The notes under the pieces: model-generated
The model's input: the letters and a program-made list of their open reading frames with translations, nothing else
Database searches by the model: none
What the model was told of the DNA's origin: nothing
Assembly: GCA_903870275.1 (NCBI GenBank)
Contig: CAIQCK010000096.1
Location: 1 to 64,000 of the forward strand
Direction: 5' to 3'
Length of the DNA stretch: 64,000 nucleotides
DNA from: an uncultured bacterium
GTDB taxonomy: Bacteria; Verrucomicrobiota; Verrucomicrobiia; CAIQCK01
Made by a program: the position numbers and the translations under genes
Part shown: in pieces, positions 1-10,151 of the stretch
Layout of the letters: each line of letters opens with the position of its first letter
Numbering within the stretch: the stretch's first letter is position 1

Positions 1-33
1 AACTCTTTCCCATAGTCAGGGCCAAACTCCAGT

Positions 34-53
34 CCGCCGACTTACGTCGGCGG
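34..53. repeat. perfect hairpin, 8-bp stem
   Basis: CCGCCGAC and GTCGGCGG flank a TTAC loop. The word CCGAC...GTCGG recurs in the paired repeat at 39433-39524, so this looks like a solitary member or half of the same palindromic family. Confidence 0.6.
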
Positions 54-113
54 CTACGCGTTGGCGATTGCTTCAATCCCGGAAATGAAGTTGGACCGGC
101 TAGGATGGCCAAT

Positions 114-360
114 GTGCAAAACGAACCCAAATGATGGACGCGGTCAAAACTAGAAAACATCGTTTTTCCACAGGAAAACGAACATTTTGAGTTGGAGTGG
201 TCTTGCTGATGAAACATTTTTTTGCGAAACGAACCCAAATAGAGAAATACAAAATACGTGGTTGCAGGATATTGTGAAAACGTCCGATAGGTGGATGAAG
301 CAAAACGAAGCCAAATGAGCCAAAGAGGTTCCGACGCGAAACAAAATATGCGGTCAAATC
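114..360. repeat. dispersed repeat, copy 1 (inverted relative to 25.5-25.8 kb)
   Basis: This block matches the reverse complement of about 25516-25795 along its length. The word AAACGAACCCAAAT appears near 119 and 228 and as a variant (AAACGAAGCCAAAT) near 302. The other copy has the same three words in the same order with similar spacing (about 110 and 75 bases). Neither copy has an intact long reading frame, although both translate partly to KTNPN/ETNPN-like peptides. Confidence 0.75.
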
Positions 361-436
361 CGGCTGAATCCGACCAAATCCGACCTGTTCCGACGATATG
401 AGACCTCTTGCGGATTGCAATTGCACGATGGCTGAA

Positions 437-479
437 GCGGCGGTCTGCCCCGAAGGCTTTCGGGGTCGGAGACCGCCGC
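437..479. repeat. nested inverted repeat
   Basis: GCGGCGGTCT (437-446) pairs with AGACCGCCGC (470-479). Between them lies a hairpin, CCCCGAA-GGCT-TTCGGGG (448-465). The same 7-bp stem occurs inside the aminotransferase gene at 8069-8086, and the outer GGCGGTC...GACCGCC words recur at 28615-28684. Confidence 0.65.
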
Positions 480-629
480 CGTGCGCCAAGAGCCGTTCTG
501 GAAGAGAAAGCTCGAATCAAACGCAGAGGCGCAGAGGACGCGGAGAAGCGCAAAGGCTCCGCACAACCCTCCGTGTGAATCTTTATTACAATGTTGAAGA
601 GTCCTCGCGGACCGCGGAGGTTTATGATC

Positions 630-712
630 GGTGGGGCGAGACTCCGTCGAGCCTCCGCAGTTTGAGAGATCGACGCGCCCAAGAACGAGGCTCGACGGAG
701 TCTCTCCCCACC
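630..712. repeat. REPIN-like paired palindrome (GGTGGGG family)
   Basis: The element starts GGTGGGGCGAGACTCCGTCG and ends with a near-perfect inverse ending TCTCTCCCCACC. Each end folds on itself around a TCC or GGA loop (GAC-TCC-GTC, then a G/A mismatch pair, then GGC/GCC). A second copy with the same ends and a different middle lies at 28417-28495. Confidence 0.7.
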
Positions 713-887
713 GTCTTTGGTTGCGGCTCCGCCGCGCTGTGTTCATCCGTGGCTGCTTCCGCCGGCGACTTCGGGGTTGCAGAATCCGCCGGAAACCATA
801 TAGTCGCCCACCATTTTATTTGCTGGAGGGAACCGGCATGCTCATGACAGCGCGGACGGTTCTGCCAGAGAAACGGGATAATTACCG

Positions 888-3449
888 ATGAAAAACATTC
901 GCACTTACAACGTCGTCAGCACATTGCCCGAGGAGTTGCGCGGGTTGCAGACGCTGGCCAACAACCTGTGGTGGACGTGGGACGCGGAGGCCATCACGAT
1001 TTTCGAGCGGCTGGACCGGAAGTTGTGGAGCGCGGTCTATCACAATCCCGTCCAGATGCTGGCGAGGATTGACTACAAGCATCTTCAGGCCGCCAAGGCG
1101 GACAAGAAGTTCATGGAGAGCCTCAAGCGCGTGGTGCACCGGCTGGAGCGTTACATGACGGAGCCGGCGTGGTTCCAGCGGAAGCACAACGGCAGCGGCA
1201 CACCGTCATACGCGTATTTCTCGCTGGAGTTCGGCATCCACGAGTGCCTGCCGATTTATTCCGGCGGTCTCGGCGTGCTGGCGGGCGACCATCTCAAGAG
1301 CGCCAGCGATCTTGGCGTGCCGCTGGTCGGCGTGGGCTTGATCTACCGGCGCGGTTATTTCCACCAACACCTCAACGCCGACGGTTGGCAGCAGGAGTTC
1401 TACCCGGAGAACGACTTCGCCAACATGCCGCTTGCGCTTGTGCGCGACGGCGACAACAAGCCGGTGGTCATCTCCGTGGACATGCCGGGCCGCAAGGTCC
1501 ATGCGCAAATCTGGAAGGTGCAGGTCGGCCGTGTGCCGCTGTATCTGCTGGATTCCAATCTCGACTGGAACTCGCCCGCGGACCGCGAGATCACGGCGAC
1601 GCTCTACGGCGGCGACAGCGACATGCGGATGCGGCAGGAGATTCTGCTGGGCATCGGCGGCGTGCGGGCGTTGCAAGCGCTCGGCGTCCGGCCGGAGGTG
1701 TGCCACATGAACGAAGGACACTCGGCGTTCCTCGGCCTGGAGCGCATCCGGATGATGATGAAAGAGCATGGTGTGTCGTTCTCCGAGGCGCGCGAGGCGA
1801 TCTCGGCGGGCACCGCGTTTACGACGCACACGCCGGTGCCAGCGGGCATTGACGTGTTTCACGCGGACATGGTGGAGCACTACTTCCACGGTTTCCGCGG
1901 CGAACTGGGCTTGGAGCGCAACGATTTTCTCGCGCTGGGCCGCCACAATCCACAAGACGCCCACGAGGGCTTCAACATGGCGGTGCTGTGCATCCGCCTT
2001 TCGGCCAAGCGCAACGGCGTCAGCCAGCTCCACGGCAGCGTTTCACGCAAGATGTGGAACCGGCTCTGGCCCGAGGTGCCGACGGAGGAGGTGCCCATCG
2101 AGGCCGTCACCAACGGCGTGCACACGCTGACGTGGCTCTCTCGCGAGATCGCGGCGTTGCTGGACACTCATATGGGCGAGGCCTGGCGCAAGGACCCGAC
2201 CGACCACGCCGCGTGGCAGGACATCGGCAAGGTGCCCGACGCCGAGTTGTGGGAGGCGCATCAACTGCGGCGCGGGAAACTCGTGACCTACGCGCGGCTC
2301 CGGCTGCACCAGCAACTCGCCCGCCGCGCCGCGCCGCCGGCGGAACTGGCCGCCGCCGAGCAGGCCCTCGATCCGAACGTGCTCACTATCGGCTTCGCCC
2401 GGCGGTTTGCCACCTACAAACGCGCCACGCTTCTCATGCGCGACCCGGAGCGGTTGAAGCGGATCGTCAACAATCCCGACCGGCCGGTGCAGATCATCAT
2501 TGCCGGCAAGGCCCATCCGCACGACGGCCCCGGCAAGGAGTTGATGCGGCAGATTATCCACTTCATCCGCCAGCCGGAGTTTTCCAAGCGCATCATTTTC
2601 ATTGAAGACTACGACGTCAACGTGGCGCGCTACATGACGAAGGGCTGCGACGTGTGGCTCAACAATCCGCGCCGGCCGCTCGAGGCCAGCGGCACCAGTG
2701 GGATGAAGGCCGCCGTCAACGGCGTCCTCAACGTCAGCGTCCTCGATGGTTGGTGGTGCGAAGCCGATTGCACCAAGGCCGAGAACGGTTGGGCCATCGG
2801 CAACGGCGAGGAATACAGCGATCCCGGTTTTCAGGACGACGCTGACGGCCGCGCGCTTTACGATCTGTTGGAAAAGGAAATCGTCCCGGCGTTCTATGAG
2901 CGCGACAAGCACCAGTTGCCGCCGCGATGGGTCGCCCGGATGAAAAATTCCATCCGCACGCTCGGCCCTGTGTTCAACACCGACCGCATGCTCCAGCAAT
3001 ACGCCGACGAATGCTACGTGCCGCTCGGCAAGCGTTACGAGCGGCTCACGGCCAACCGGCTCGAGGCCACGCGCCATCTGCTGGAGCGCAAGCGCCACAT
3101 AGCCGCCCACTGGGGTCGCATCCAACTCACCGCGGTGGACACGGCGAACACGGACACGTATTCCATTTTCTCGGAGATGCCCGTTGCCGTCACGCTGCGG
3201 CTCGACGGCCTCGGTCCGGATCTGGTGACCGTTCAAGCCTGTTACGGTTCCGTCGGTCCCGACGGCAAGCTCACGCAGATCTCGCATGTGCCGATGAAGC
3301 TGGAGCAATCTTATCCCGACGGCGCGCACCGGTATACCGGCATTATTCCGTGCCAGGAGGCGGGTCGCCACGGCTTCGCCATCCGCGTCCTGCCGCACCA
3401 TCCCGACCTCGGCAATCCGTTCGACACCGGTTTGGTGTTTTGGGGATAG
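888..3449 (+). CDS. glgP: alpha-glucan (glycogen/maltodextrin) phosphorylase
   Basis: 853-residue GT35 phosphorylase, which releases glucose 1-phosphate from alpha-1,4-glucans using phosphate and pyridoxal phosphate in the cytoplasm. The N-terminus (NNLWWTWDAEA, about residues 22-32) is the DUF3417 segment of the short bacterial phosphorylase type. The PLP site GTSGMKAAVNG lies near the C-terminal third, with the Schiff-base lysine at about K607, and an extra C-terminal domain follows, as in the DUF3417 subfamily. Length is normal for that subfamily. The ATG at 888 is used because the conserved N-terminal segment begins soon after it; no strong ribosome binding site precedes it. It stands alone, with no other glycogen gene in the window. 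Family assignment is secure; the exact glucan preference is not visible. Confidence 0.95.
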   Translation: MKNIRTYNVVSTLPEELRGLQTLANNLWWTWDAEAITIFERLDRKLWSAVYHNPVQMLARIDYKHLQAAKADKKFMESLKRVVHRLERYMTEPAWFQRKHNGSGTPSYAYFSLEFGIHECLPIYSGGLGVLAGDHLKSASDLGVPLVGVGLIYRRGYFHQHLNADGWQQEFYPENDFANMPLALVRDGDNKPVVISVDMPGRKVHAQIWKVQVGRVPLYLLDSNLDWNSPADREITATLYGGDSDMRMRQEILLGIGGVRALQALGVRPEVCHMNEGHSAFLGLERIRMMMKEHGVSFSEAREAISAGTAFTTHTPVPAGIDVFHADMVEHYFHGFRGELGLERNDFLALGRHNPQDAHEGFNMAVLCIRLSAKRNGVSQLHGSVSRKMWNRLWPEVPTEEVPIEAVTNGVHTLTWLSREIAALLDTHMGEAWRKDPTDHAAWQDIGKVPDAELWEAHQLRRGKLVTYARLRLHQQLARRAAPPAELAAAEQALDPNVLTIGFARRFATYKRATLLMRDPERLKRIVNNPDRPVQIIIAGKAHPHDGPGKELMRQIIHFIRQPEFSKRIIFIEDYDVNVARYMTKGCDVWLNNPRRPLEASGTSGMKAAVNGVLNVSVLDGWWCEADCTKAENGWAIGNGEEYSDPGFQDDADGRALYDLLEKEIVPAFYERDKHQLPPRWVARMKNSIRTLGPVFNTDRMLQQYADECYVPLGKRYERLTANRLEATRHLLERKRHIAAHWGRIQLTAVDTANTDTYSIFSEMPVAVTLRLDGLGPDLVTVQACYGSVGPDGKLTQISHVPMKLEQSYPDGAHRYTGIIPCQEAGRHGFAIRVLPHHPDLGNPFDTGLVFWG

Positions 3450-3555
3450 GCGCGAAGGCGGCGCAAGCTTCCCGCTTGCGAATCCGTTCTTTAACAACTG
3501 TCGCCGGCCGGAAGCTTGCGCTGTGTGAGTGGCGGCACCGTCTAGAAGCGCCGGC

Positions 3556-3828
3556 TCATCGCTTGACCGGCAGTTCCAAGGCGTGACGGTACATTCGCGA
3601 CATGCTGGTGCAGGTGTCCAGCGAGGACTTGCCGTCGTCGTTCTGCCAGACCTCTTCGTAGCACGGCTCGGTGGGAAGACGCTTGAGCCGCGTCTCCTTC
3701 AAGATGGTTCCGTCCGGTTTGCAGAGCAGTTCCAAATGCAGCGGCTTCTTTTGCCGGTTCAACCGGTCGGACAAAATGCAAAGGATTTTGCGCGCCTTGT
3801 TCTTCGTGGTCTTAGTGTTTTTCGCCAT
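3556..3828 (-). CDS. small hypothetical protein (90 aa)
   Basis: Lysine-rich 90-residue protein starting MAKNTKTTKNKARKIL and continuing as mixed soluble sequence with two cysteines. No domain, signal peptide or membrane segment is recognised. Composition looks protein-like, and this frame is preferred over the overlapping plus-strand frame of similar length. No clear ribosome binding site precedes the ATG. It lies convergent to glgP and upstream of the cupin gene on the same strand, 57 bases away. Confidence 0.45.
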   Translation of the reverse strand: MAKNTKTTKNKARKILCILSDRLNRQKKPLHLELLCKPDGTILKETRLKRLPTEPCYEEVWQNDDGKSSLDTCTSMSRMYRHALELPVKR

Positions 3829-3885
3829 AGGTCTATCGGATTATTTTGAGGAAATTATGGAGAGCCTTCGCGCAACCGCAAGCCT

Positions 3886-4350
3886 TCACTTTGACGGATT
3901 CGTTTCGAGAAACACGGTCTTGCGCTCGCCGGACGAGAACGTCACCAGCGTCTTGAGCGGCTCGGTGCCGGTGTTGGCCAGCTTGTGTTTCACGCCGGCG
4001 GGGATGCAGATCGTCATGCCCGGCTTCAGGTCAATGGTCTGACCCTCGGAAGTGTGCCTGCCGCAGCCGGAGATGACGTAGAGAATCTCCTCGCAGTTGG
4101 GATGAAAATGGAGCGGGTTACTGTGGCCGGGAAAGGTCGTGGCGAGGCCGACGGTCTGCTGGGCGCCGGGCGCGAGCTTCTCGTTGCAAATCCACTGGAG
4201 CGTGCCCCACGGGCACTCCTGCACGGGGAGTTTGGCCGCGTCTGTAACAGCCACCAGCGGTTTCTTCTCCTCGCCATTAACACTCGCGATCCACAAACCC
4301 GACACCAGCACTGCCATGATCATCGTTCTCATCATTTTCCCTTTCGTCAT
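3886..4350 (-). CDS. secreted cupin-domain protein
   Basis: 154-residue protein with an N-terminal signal peptide (about residues 6-27, ending VNG-EE) and one cupin domain. The metal-binding cupin motif 1 is visible as PLHFHPNCEEILYVISG with H81, H83 and E87 or E88, and motif 2 contains PAGVKHKLANTG with H122. Such proteins bind a divalent metal in a small beta-barrel; substrates vary and cannot be read from sequence. An alternative start at M6 (4335) is preceded by AAAGGG and would give the same mature protein. The gene is divergent from the P-type ATPase, and nothing indicates a shared function. Confidence 0.8.
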   Translation of the reverse strand: MTKGKMMRTMIMAVLVSGLWIASVNGEEKKPLVAVTDAAKLPVQECPWGTLQWICNEKLAPGAQQTVGLATTFPGHSNPLHFHPNCEEILYVISGCGRHTSEGQTIDLKPGMTICIPAGVKHKLANTGTEPLKTLVTFSSGERKTVFLETNPSK

Positions 4351-4514
4351 TCACGTTGCGGCCAACTCCAAAAACTCAACGTGTCGTCATTGCACCACGT
4401 TGAACACCGGCTGGCAAGCGCGCCGTGCCGCCTTCGATGGCGGCGATTGACAGCCGGAGTGGAGCGGCTAGGGTTGGGCGGCATGGCAGTCAGGCGGGAC
4501 GCCTGCTCCAGTTT

Positions 4515-6584
<2,070 letters not shown>

Positions 6585-6590
6585 ACGCCC

Positions 6591-6606
6591 GGCGGCTCAA
6601 GCCGCC
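6591..6606. terminator. possible intrinsic terminator
   Basis: GGCGGC-TCAA-GCCGCC followed by ATTTTC sits seven bases after the ATPase stop codon. It overlaps the stop of the convergent small gene, so it could end either transcript. The T-run is short. Confidence 0.4.
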
Positions 6607-6782
6607 ATTTTCATGGCGTCCAGCCTCTCCAGCAACGCTTCGACCGTCGCCTGCTCCGCCTTCAACTTTTCCTTGAACTCGCGCGAGCTCGTGTGCCTTG
6701 TCTCGACGATCATCTCCCTGTCATGAGTTGACAGCAGATGCACCAACAGGTCGTATTCCTCGTCAGAAAGTTCCAATATCAT
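6597..6782 (-). CDS. small conserved hypothetical protein (61 aa)
   Basis: Acidic, helix-rich 61-residue protein (MILELSDEEYDLLVHLLSTH...) with a predicted amphipathic or coiled-coil second half (residues about 35-58). A strong ribosome binding site, GAGGAG, lies about eight bases upstream of the ATG on the minus strand, which makes translation credible despite the size. No enzymatic motif is present. It resembles the widespread short 'EEY-LL' proteins of unknown function; this is recognition from memory, not a search. Confidence 0.7.
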   Translation of the reverse strand: MILELSDEEYDLLVHLLSTHDREMIVETRHTSSREFKEKLKAEQATVEALLERLDAMKMAA

Positions 6783-6869
6783 AATATATCTCCTCGTCCA
6801 GGGTCAAAAATTCTTGTTTCCGGTCAAAGTTAGGCCGCCCGGCCGCCGGAGACAAGGCTCCCCCGCCGT

Positions 6870-6898
6870 TTGACGCTGCCGGGCCGTTCTGCTAGCGT
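6870..6898 (+). promoter_or_regulatory. putative sigma-70-type promoter of queE, leaderless
   Basis: TTGACG (6870-6875), a 17-base spacer and TAGCGT (6893-6898). The GTG start of queE follows only six bases later, so transcription from this promoter would start at or next to the start codon and no ribosome binding site would be needed. None is seen. Confidence 0.4.
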
Positions 6899-6904
6899 CT
6901 CGCC

Positions 6905-7606
6905 GTGGCCGAAACGTTGGTCGTCAACGAAATCTTCAAAAGCATCCAGGGTGAGAGCACCCGCGCCGGTTTGCCGTGCGTCTTTGTGCGGCTCGCCGGC
7001 TGCAACCTGCGCTGCTCCTGGTGCGACACCGCTTACGCTTTCGCCGAAGGCACGCGGATGCCGCTCGACGAAATCGTGGACCGCGTCGCCGCGTTCGACT
7101 GCAACCTCGTCGAACTGACTGGCGGCGAGCCATTGATCCGCTCTAATTCGCTGCTGCTGCTGACGCAACTCGCCGACCGCGGCCATACCGTGCTGCTGGA
7201 AACCGGCGGTTCGCTTGACATCGGCCCCGTGGATGCGCGCGTCATCCGCATCATGGACCTGAAATGCCCGAGCAGCGGCGAGTGCGAACAGAACCGGTGG
7301 GAGAACATCTCGCTGCTGCGCGCCGCCGACGAGGTGAAGTTCGTCATTGCCACGAGCGAGGACTACAACTGGGCGAGGCGGCAGCTTGAGCGCTGGCGCT
7401 TGCCGAACATTTGCGCGGTTCTGTTCTCGTGGGCGCATCCGTTGCCGCCGGGGCAGCGCGACCCGTCGCTGAAACCCATGCCGCCGGACCAGCATTTGAT
7501 CTCGATGCGCCAACTGGCCGAACGGGTGCTCGCCGACAAGCTGCCGGTCCGTTTCCAACTCCAGATGCACAAATACATCTGGGGACCGGCGGCGAGAGGT
7601 GTGTGA
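6905..7606 (+). CDS. queE: 7-carboxy-7-deazaguanine synthase
   Basis: Radical SAM enzyme converting 6-carboxy-tetrahydropterin to 7-carboxy-7-deazaguanine in queuosine-precursor synthesis. The cluster-binding motif is C33-x3-C37-x2-C40 (AGCNLRCSWCDT), preceded by the typical N-terminus NEIFKSIQGEST, and a SAM-contact motif ELTGGEPL follows. Length of 233 residues is normal. The GTG start is supported by the conserved N-terminal residues directly after it. The partner gene queD lies 3.7 kb downstream on the same strand, with three unrelated genes between them. queC and queF are not in the window. Confidence 0.93.
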   Translation: MAETLVVNEIFKSIQGESTRAGLPCVFVRLAGCNLRCSWCDTAYAFAEGTRMPLDEIVDRVAAFDCNLVELTGGEPLIRSNSLLLLTQLADRGHTVLLETGGSLDIGPVDARVIRIMDLKCPSSGECEQNRWENISLLRAADEVKFVIATSEDYNWARRQLERWRLPNICAVLFSWAHPLPPGQRDPSLKPMPPDQHLISMRQLAERVLADKLPVRFQLQMHKYIWGPAARGV

Positions 7607-7705
7607 TCAGTGAATCAGTAATCAGTGATCAACAGACAGGTCGCTCCAAACTGCCCGCTTGCAGATTACTGACTTACTGATTACTGAATACTGATTACTT
7701 GGACA
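7607..7705. repeat. low-complexity cagtaatcagtgat tract
   Basis: The gap between queE and the aminotransferase gene is almost entirely short direct repeats built on tactgattact and cagtaatcagtgat. It is one of several intergenic tracts of this general style in the window. Confidence 0.7.
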
Positions 7706-8965
7706 ATGCTGCCTCTTCTCAAAACCCGCGTTCCCGGTCCGCGCTCGCGCAAATTGGCGCGACAGCTTCGCCGGCACGAATGCCGCAACACGACGTTCGT
7801 CAGCGCCGCTTGGCCGATCTTTTGGGAGCGCGCCCGCGGCTGTAACGTCTGGGACGCCGACGGCAACCGTTACCTCGACCTGACTGCAGCGTTCGGCGTC
7901 GCCAGCGTCGGCCATAGCAATCCGCGCGTCACCGCTGCCCTCCGCCGCCAGGCCGGCAGGCTCGTTCACGCCATGGGTGATGTCCATCCGAACGAACTGA
8001 AGGTGAAACTTGCCCAGGAACTTTCGTCGCTCACGTTCGGTCGTTGGCTCGACCAATCCAAAATCCAACCCCGAAAGCGTTCGGGGCAAAATCCAAAATC
8101 CAAAATTCTCTTCGCCAATTCCGGTTCCGAGGCCGTCGAAGCCGCACTGAAAACCGCCATGCTTGCCACCGGCAAGCCCGGCGTCATCGCCTTCGTCGGC
8201 GCTTACCACGGTCTGACCTACGGCGCGCTCGACGCGACGGCGTGGAACTATTTCCGCGCGCCGTTCCATCCGCAACTGCCCGGCTTTGCCGTTCACGTTG
8301 CGCCAACCGAGTCGGCGGTGCGCGCCGCCTTCGAGGAAAGCGAACGCGGCATCGGCGCTGTCATCGTCGAGCCGATTCTTGGCCGCGGCGGCGTGATCGT
8401 GCCGCCGCCCGGTTTTCTGCCGATGCTCCGCCGCGTCTGCGACGAGCACGGCGCGATGCTCATCGCCGATGAAGTTTACACCGGCTTCTGCCGCACGGGC
8501 CGCTGGTTCGCCGTCGAGCATTGGGGCGTCGTGCCTGACCTCCTCTGTGTCGGCAAAGCCATGAGCAACGGTTTCCCCATCGCCGCCTGCATCGGCCGCG
8601 CCGGTGTGATGGACGCCTGGCCCGAAAGCGCCGGCGAAGCGCTCCACACCAGCACGCATCTCGGCAATCCGATCGGCTGTGCGATGGCGCTTGCCGCCAT
8701 CGGCGAAATGAAACGGCTGAAACTCGACGAGTGCGCCCGACGGCTGCAGGACCGCCTGCCTGGACGCGGCCTCGGTTTCATGAAAGGCGTCGAGTTGGCG
8801 GACGCCGCCGCCTGCCAGTGCGTCGTCCAACGCCTGTTGCGCCGTGGCATACTCGCGCTTGGCGGCGGCGAGCGCGGCAACGTGCTGACGCTCACGCCGC
8901 CCTTGACGATCAGCGAAAAGGAACTAGACTTTGCCGCCGAAGAAATTGCCGAACTGACAAAATGA
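7706..8965 (+). CDS. class III (PLP) aminotransferase
   Basis: 419-residue fold-type I aminotransferase of the acetylornithine/4-aminobutyrate/glutamate-semialdehyde class, moving an amino group to or from an aldehyde or keto substrate in the cytoplasm. Visible are NSGSEAVEAALKTA (phosphate cup), the aromatic YHG motif (GAYHGLTYG), the cofactor aspartate in LIADEVYTGF and the Schiff-base lysine at about K284 (CVGKAMSNGFP). The substrate is not visible. Residues about 117-134 are encoded by a repeat tract with a CCCCGAA hairpin (8055-8107) lying in frame just before the conserved LFANSGSE. The next gene starts within 45 bases, so cotranscription with the LuxE- and LuxC-like genes is likely; that context suggests an aldehyde substrate, which is inference. 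Confidence 0.88.
   Translation: MLPLLKTRVPGPRSRKLARQLRRHECRNTTFVSAAWPIFWERARGCNVWDADGNRYLDLTAAFGVASVGHSNPRVTAALRRQAGRLVHAMGDVHPNELKVKLAQELSSLTFGRWLDQSKIQPRKRSGQNPKSKILFANSGSEAVEAALKTAMLATGKPGVIAFVGAYHGLTYGALDATAWNYFRAPFHPQLPGFAVHVAPTESAVRAAFEESERGIGAVIVEPILGRGGVIVPPPGFLPMLRRVCDEHGAMLIADEVYTGFCRTGRWFAVEHWGVVPDLLCVGKAMSNGFPIAACIGRAGVMDAWPESAGEALHTSTHLGNPIGCAMALAAIGEMKRLKLDECARRLQDRLPGRGLGFMKGVELADAAACQCVVQRLLRRGILALGGGERGNVLTLTPPLTISEKELDFAAEEIAELTK
8055..8107. repeat. in-frame repeat tract with hairpin, inside aminotransferase gene
   Basis: AATCCAAAATCC words flank a perfect CCCCGAA-AGCG-TTCGGGG hairpin (8069-8086) and resume as three more AATCCAAA units. The tract is 53 bases and keeps the reading frame, adding about 18 residues of low-complexity sequence. 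Confidence 0.75.
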
Positions 8966-9008
8966 TTTTGTGAGGCTTTGCCTCCGCTGTTTGCGGCCGA
9001 ACCAGCGA

Positions 9009-10151
9009 ATGAAAACCGCGCGAAAGAAAACTCATCCATCCATATCGAAGCCTCCGCCCGCCGGAGAACTCGACGCGCGCATCCTGGACTTCATCGCCCG
9101 CGGCGTGGAGCGCCGCGTCACCGATGCCGAATTCAACGCCCTCGCGCTGGCGATGTTTAGCCGCCAATTCGCGCTGAACGGGCCGTATCGCCGCTACTGC
9201 GAGTCACTCGATCGCAGCCCGCGTAGCGTCGCTCATTGGACGCAGATTCCCGCCGCGCCGACCGCCGCGTTCAAGGACGCTGAACTGACGACGCTGCGAC
9301 CGGCGGAACGCACCGCCGTTTTCCACAGCAGCGGGACCACCGAACATCGCCCCAGCCGCCATTTTCACAACGCGGCCACGCTGGCGCTTTACGAGGCGGC
9401 GCTGTGGCCGATGTTCCAGAGCAGGATGGGTCTCCTGCCCGTCCCATCATCGTCCATGGACAAGCGGGACGGCTGTTCCACTCTCGTCATCCTCACGCCG
9501 GCACCATCCGAAGCGCCGCACTCGTCGCTGGTTCACATGATGGAAACCGTCCGCCGCCAATTGAGCGCCCCGCATTCCGCGTTCGTGGACGTCGCCGTAC
9601 TCGAAGACGGCCGCGCATTGGCCAAAGCCATTCAATTCGCAATCCGCAATCTGCAATCCGCAATTCTTCTCCTCGGCACCGCCATCGCCTTCGTGCGCCT
9701 GCTCAATGCAATCAACTCGTTGCCATTACCGTCCGGGGCACATGTGATGGAAACGGGCGGCTACAAAGGCCGCGGCCGCGAAGTGCCGCGCGAGAAACTG
9801 CACGCCCAAATCTCCGCGAAGCTCGGTGTGGAGCGTTTGGACATCATCAGCGAATACGGCATGTGCGAACTCTCCTCGCAATTCTACACACGCCCGACGG
9901 TTCACGCTCCGCGCTCCGCGGTCTTCACCGGTCCGCCCTGGACGCGCAGCATGGTGGTTGACCCGGAAACCGGCCGCGAGGCGCGCGAAGGCGGACGCGG
10001 ACTCATTCGCATATTCGACCTCGCCAACCGCGGCTCGGTCCTTGCGATCCAGACCGAGGATGTGGGCGTGCGACGCGGCGACGGCTTTGAATTGCTCGGC
10101 CGCGCGCCACAGGCGGAGGCGCGGGGTTGTTCGCTCATGGTGGCATCATGA
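9009..10151 (+). CDS. LuxE-like acyl-protein/acyl-adenylate synthetase
   Basis: About 380-residue member of the LuxE acyl-protein synthetase family (ANL-type adenylating fold). LuxE activates a carboxylic acid with ATP and passes it as a thioester to its partner reductase. Visible are the nucleotide loop FHSSGTTEHRPS, the motif METGGYKGRGRE near the centre and ISEYGMCELSSQFY, all in the order expected for LuxE. A GTG at 8970 could extend it by 13 residues; the ATG at 9009 is preferred because the upstream residues are atypical. The stop overlaps the ATG of the LuxC-like gene (ATGA), which fits translational coupling of the two enzymes. Residues about 209-219 derive from an in-frame repeat (9631-9666). 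The physiological acid is unknown, and no luciferase genes are present. Confidence 0.85.
   Translation: MKTARKKTHPSISKPPPAGELDARILDFIARGVERRVTDAEFNALALAMFSRQFALNGPYRRYCESLDRSPRSVAHWTQIPAAPTAAFKDAELTTLRPAERTAVFHSSGTTEHRPSRHFHNAATLALYEAALWPMFQSRMGLLPVPSSSMDKRDGCSTLVILTPAPSEAPHSSLVHMMETVRRQLSAPHSAFVDVAVLEDGRALAKAIQFAIRNLQSAILLLGTAIAFVRLLNAINSLPLPSGAHVMETGGYKGRGREVPREKLHAQISAKLGVERLDIISEYGMCELSSQFYTRPTVHAPRSAVFTGPPWTRSMVVDPETGREAREGGRGLIRIFDLANRGSVLAIQTEDVGVRRGDGFELLGRAPQAEARGCSLMVAS
9631..9666. repeat. in-frame caatccgcaat repeat inside luxE-like gene
   Basis: Three to four copies of a degenerate ten-base word (caatccgcaa, caatctgcaa, caattcgcaa) in tandem, encoding a short AIRNLQSAI-type segment. 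The same word type occurs in der at 46119-46152. Confidence 0.7.

Larger units (their letters stand above)
1..887. other. repeat-rich non-coding region
   Basis: No convincing gene is visible here. The stretch holds a perfect hairpin (34-53), a ~250-bp element shared in inverted orientation with 25.5-25.8 kb (114-360), a paired palindrome around a CCCCGAA-GGCT-TTCGGGG hairpin (437-479), a low-complexity cgcagagg-type tract (about 515-570) and a REPIN-like element (630-712). Short reading frames exist on both strands but follow the repeats and lack ribosome binding sites. Confidence 0.7.

Noticed and set aside
114-360. CRISPR array
   Set aside because: The repeated word is short, imperfect and unevenly spaced, with only three copies and no cas genes.
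2043-3497. Long minus-strand frames opposite glgP
   Set aside because: Typical antisense frames of a GC-rich coding region; no ribosome binding site or recognisable domain.
4425-4514. Extended N-terminus of the copper ATPase from GTG 4425
   Set aside because: It would translate an aggcgggacgcctgct-type repeat, and the HMA domain begins only at the GTG at 4515.
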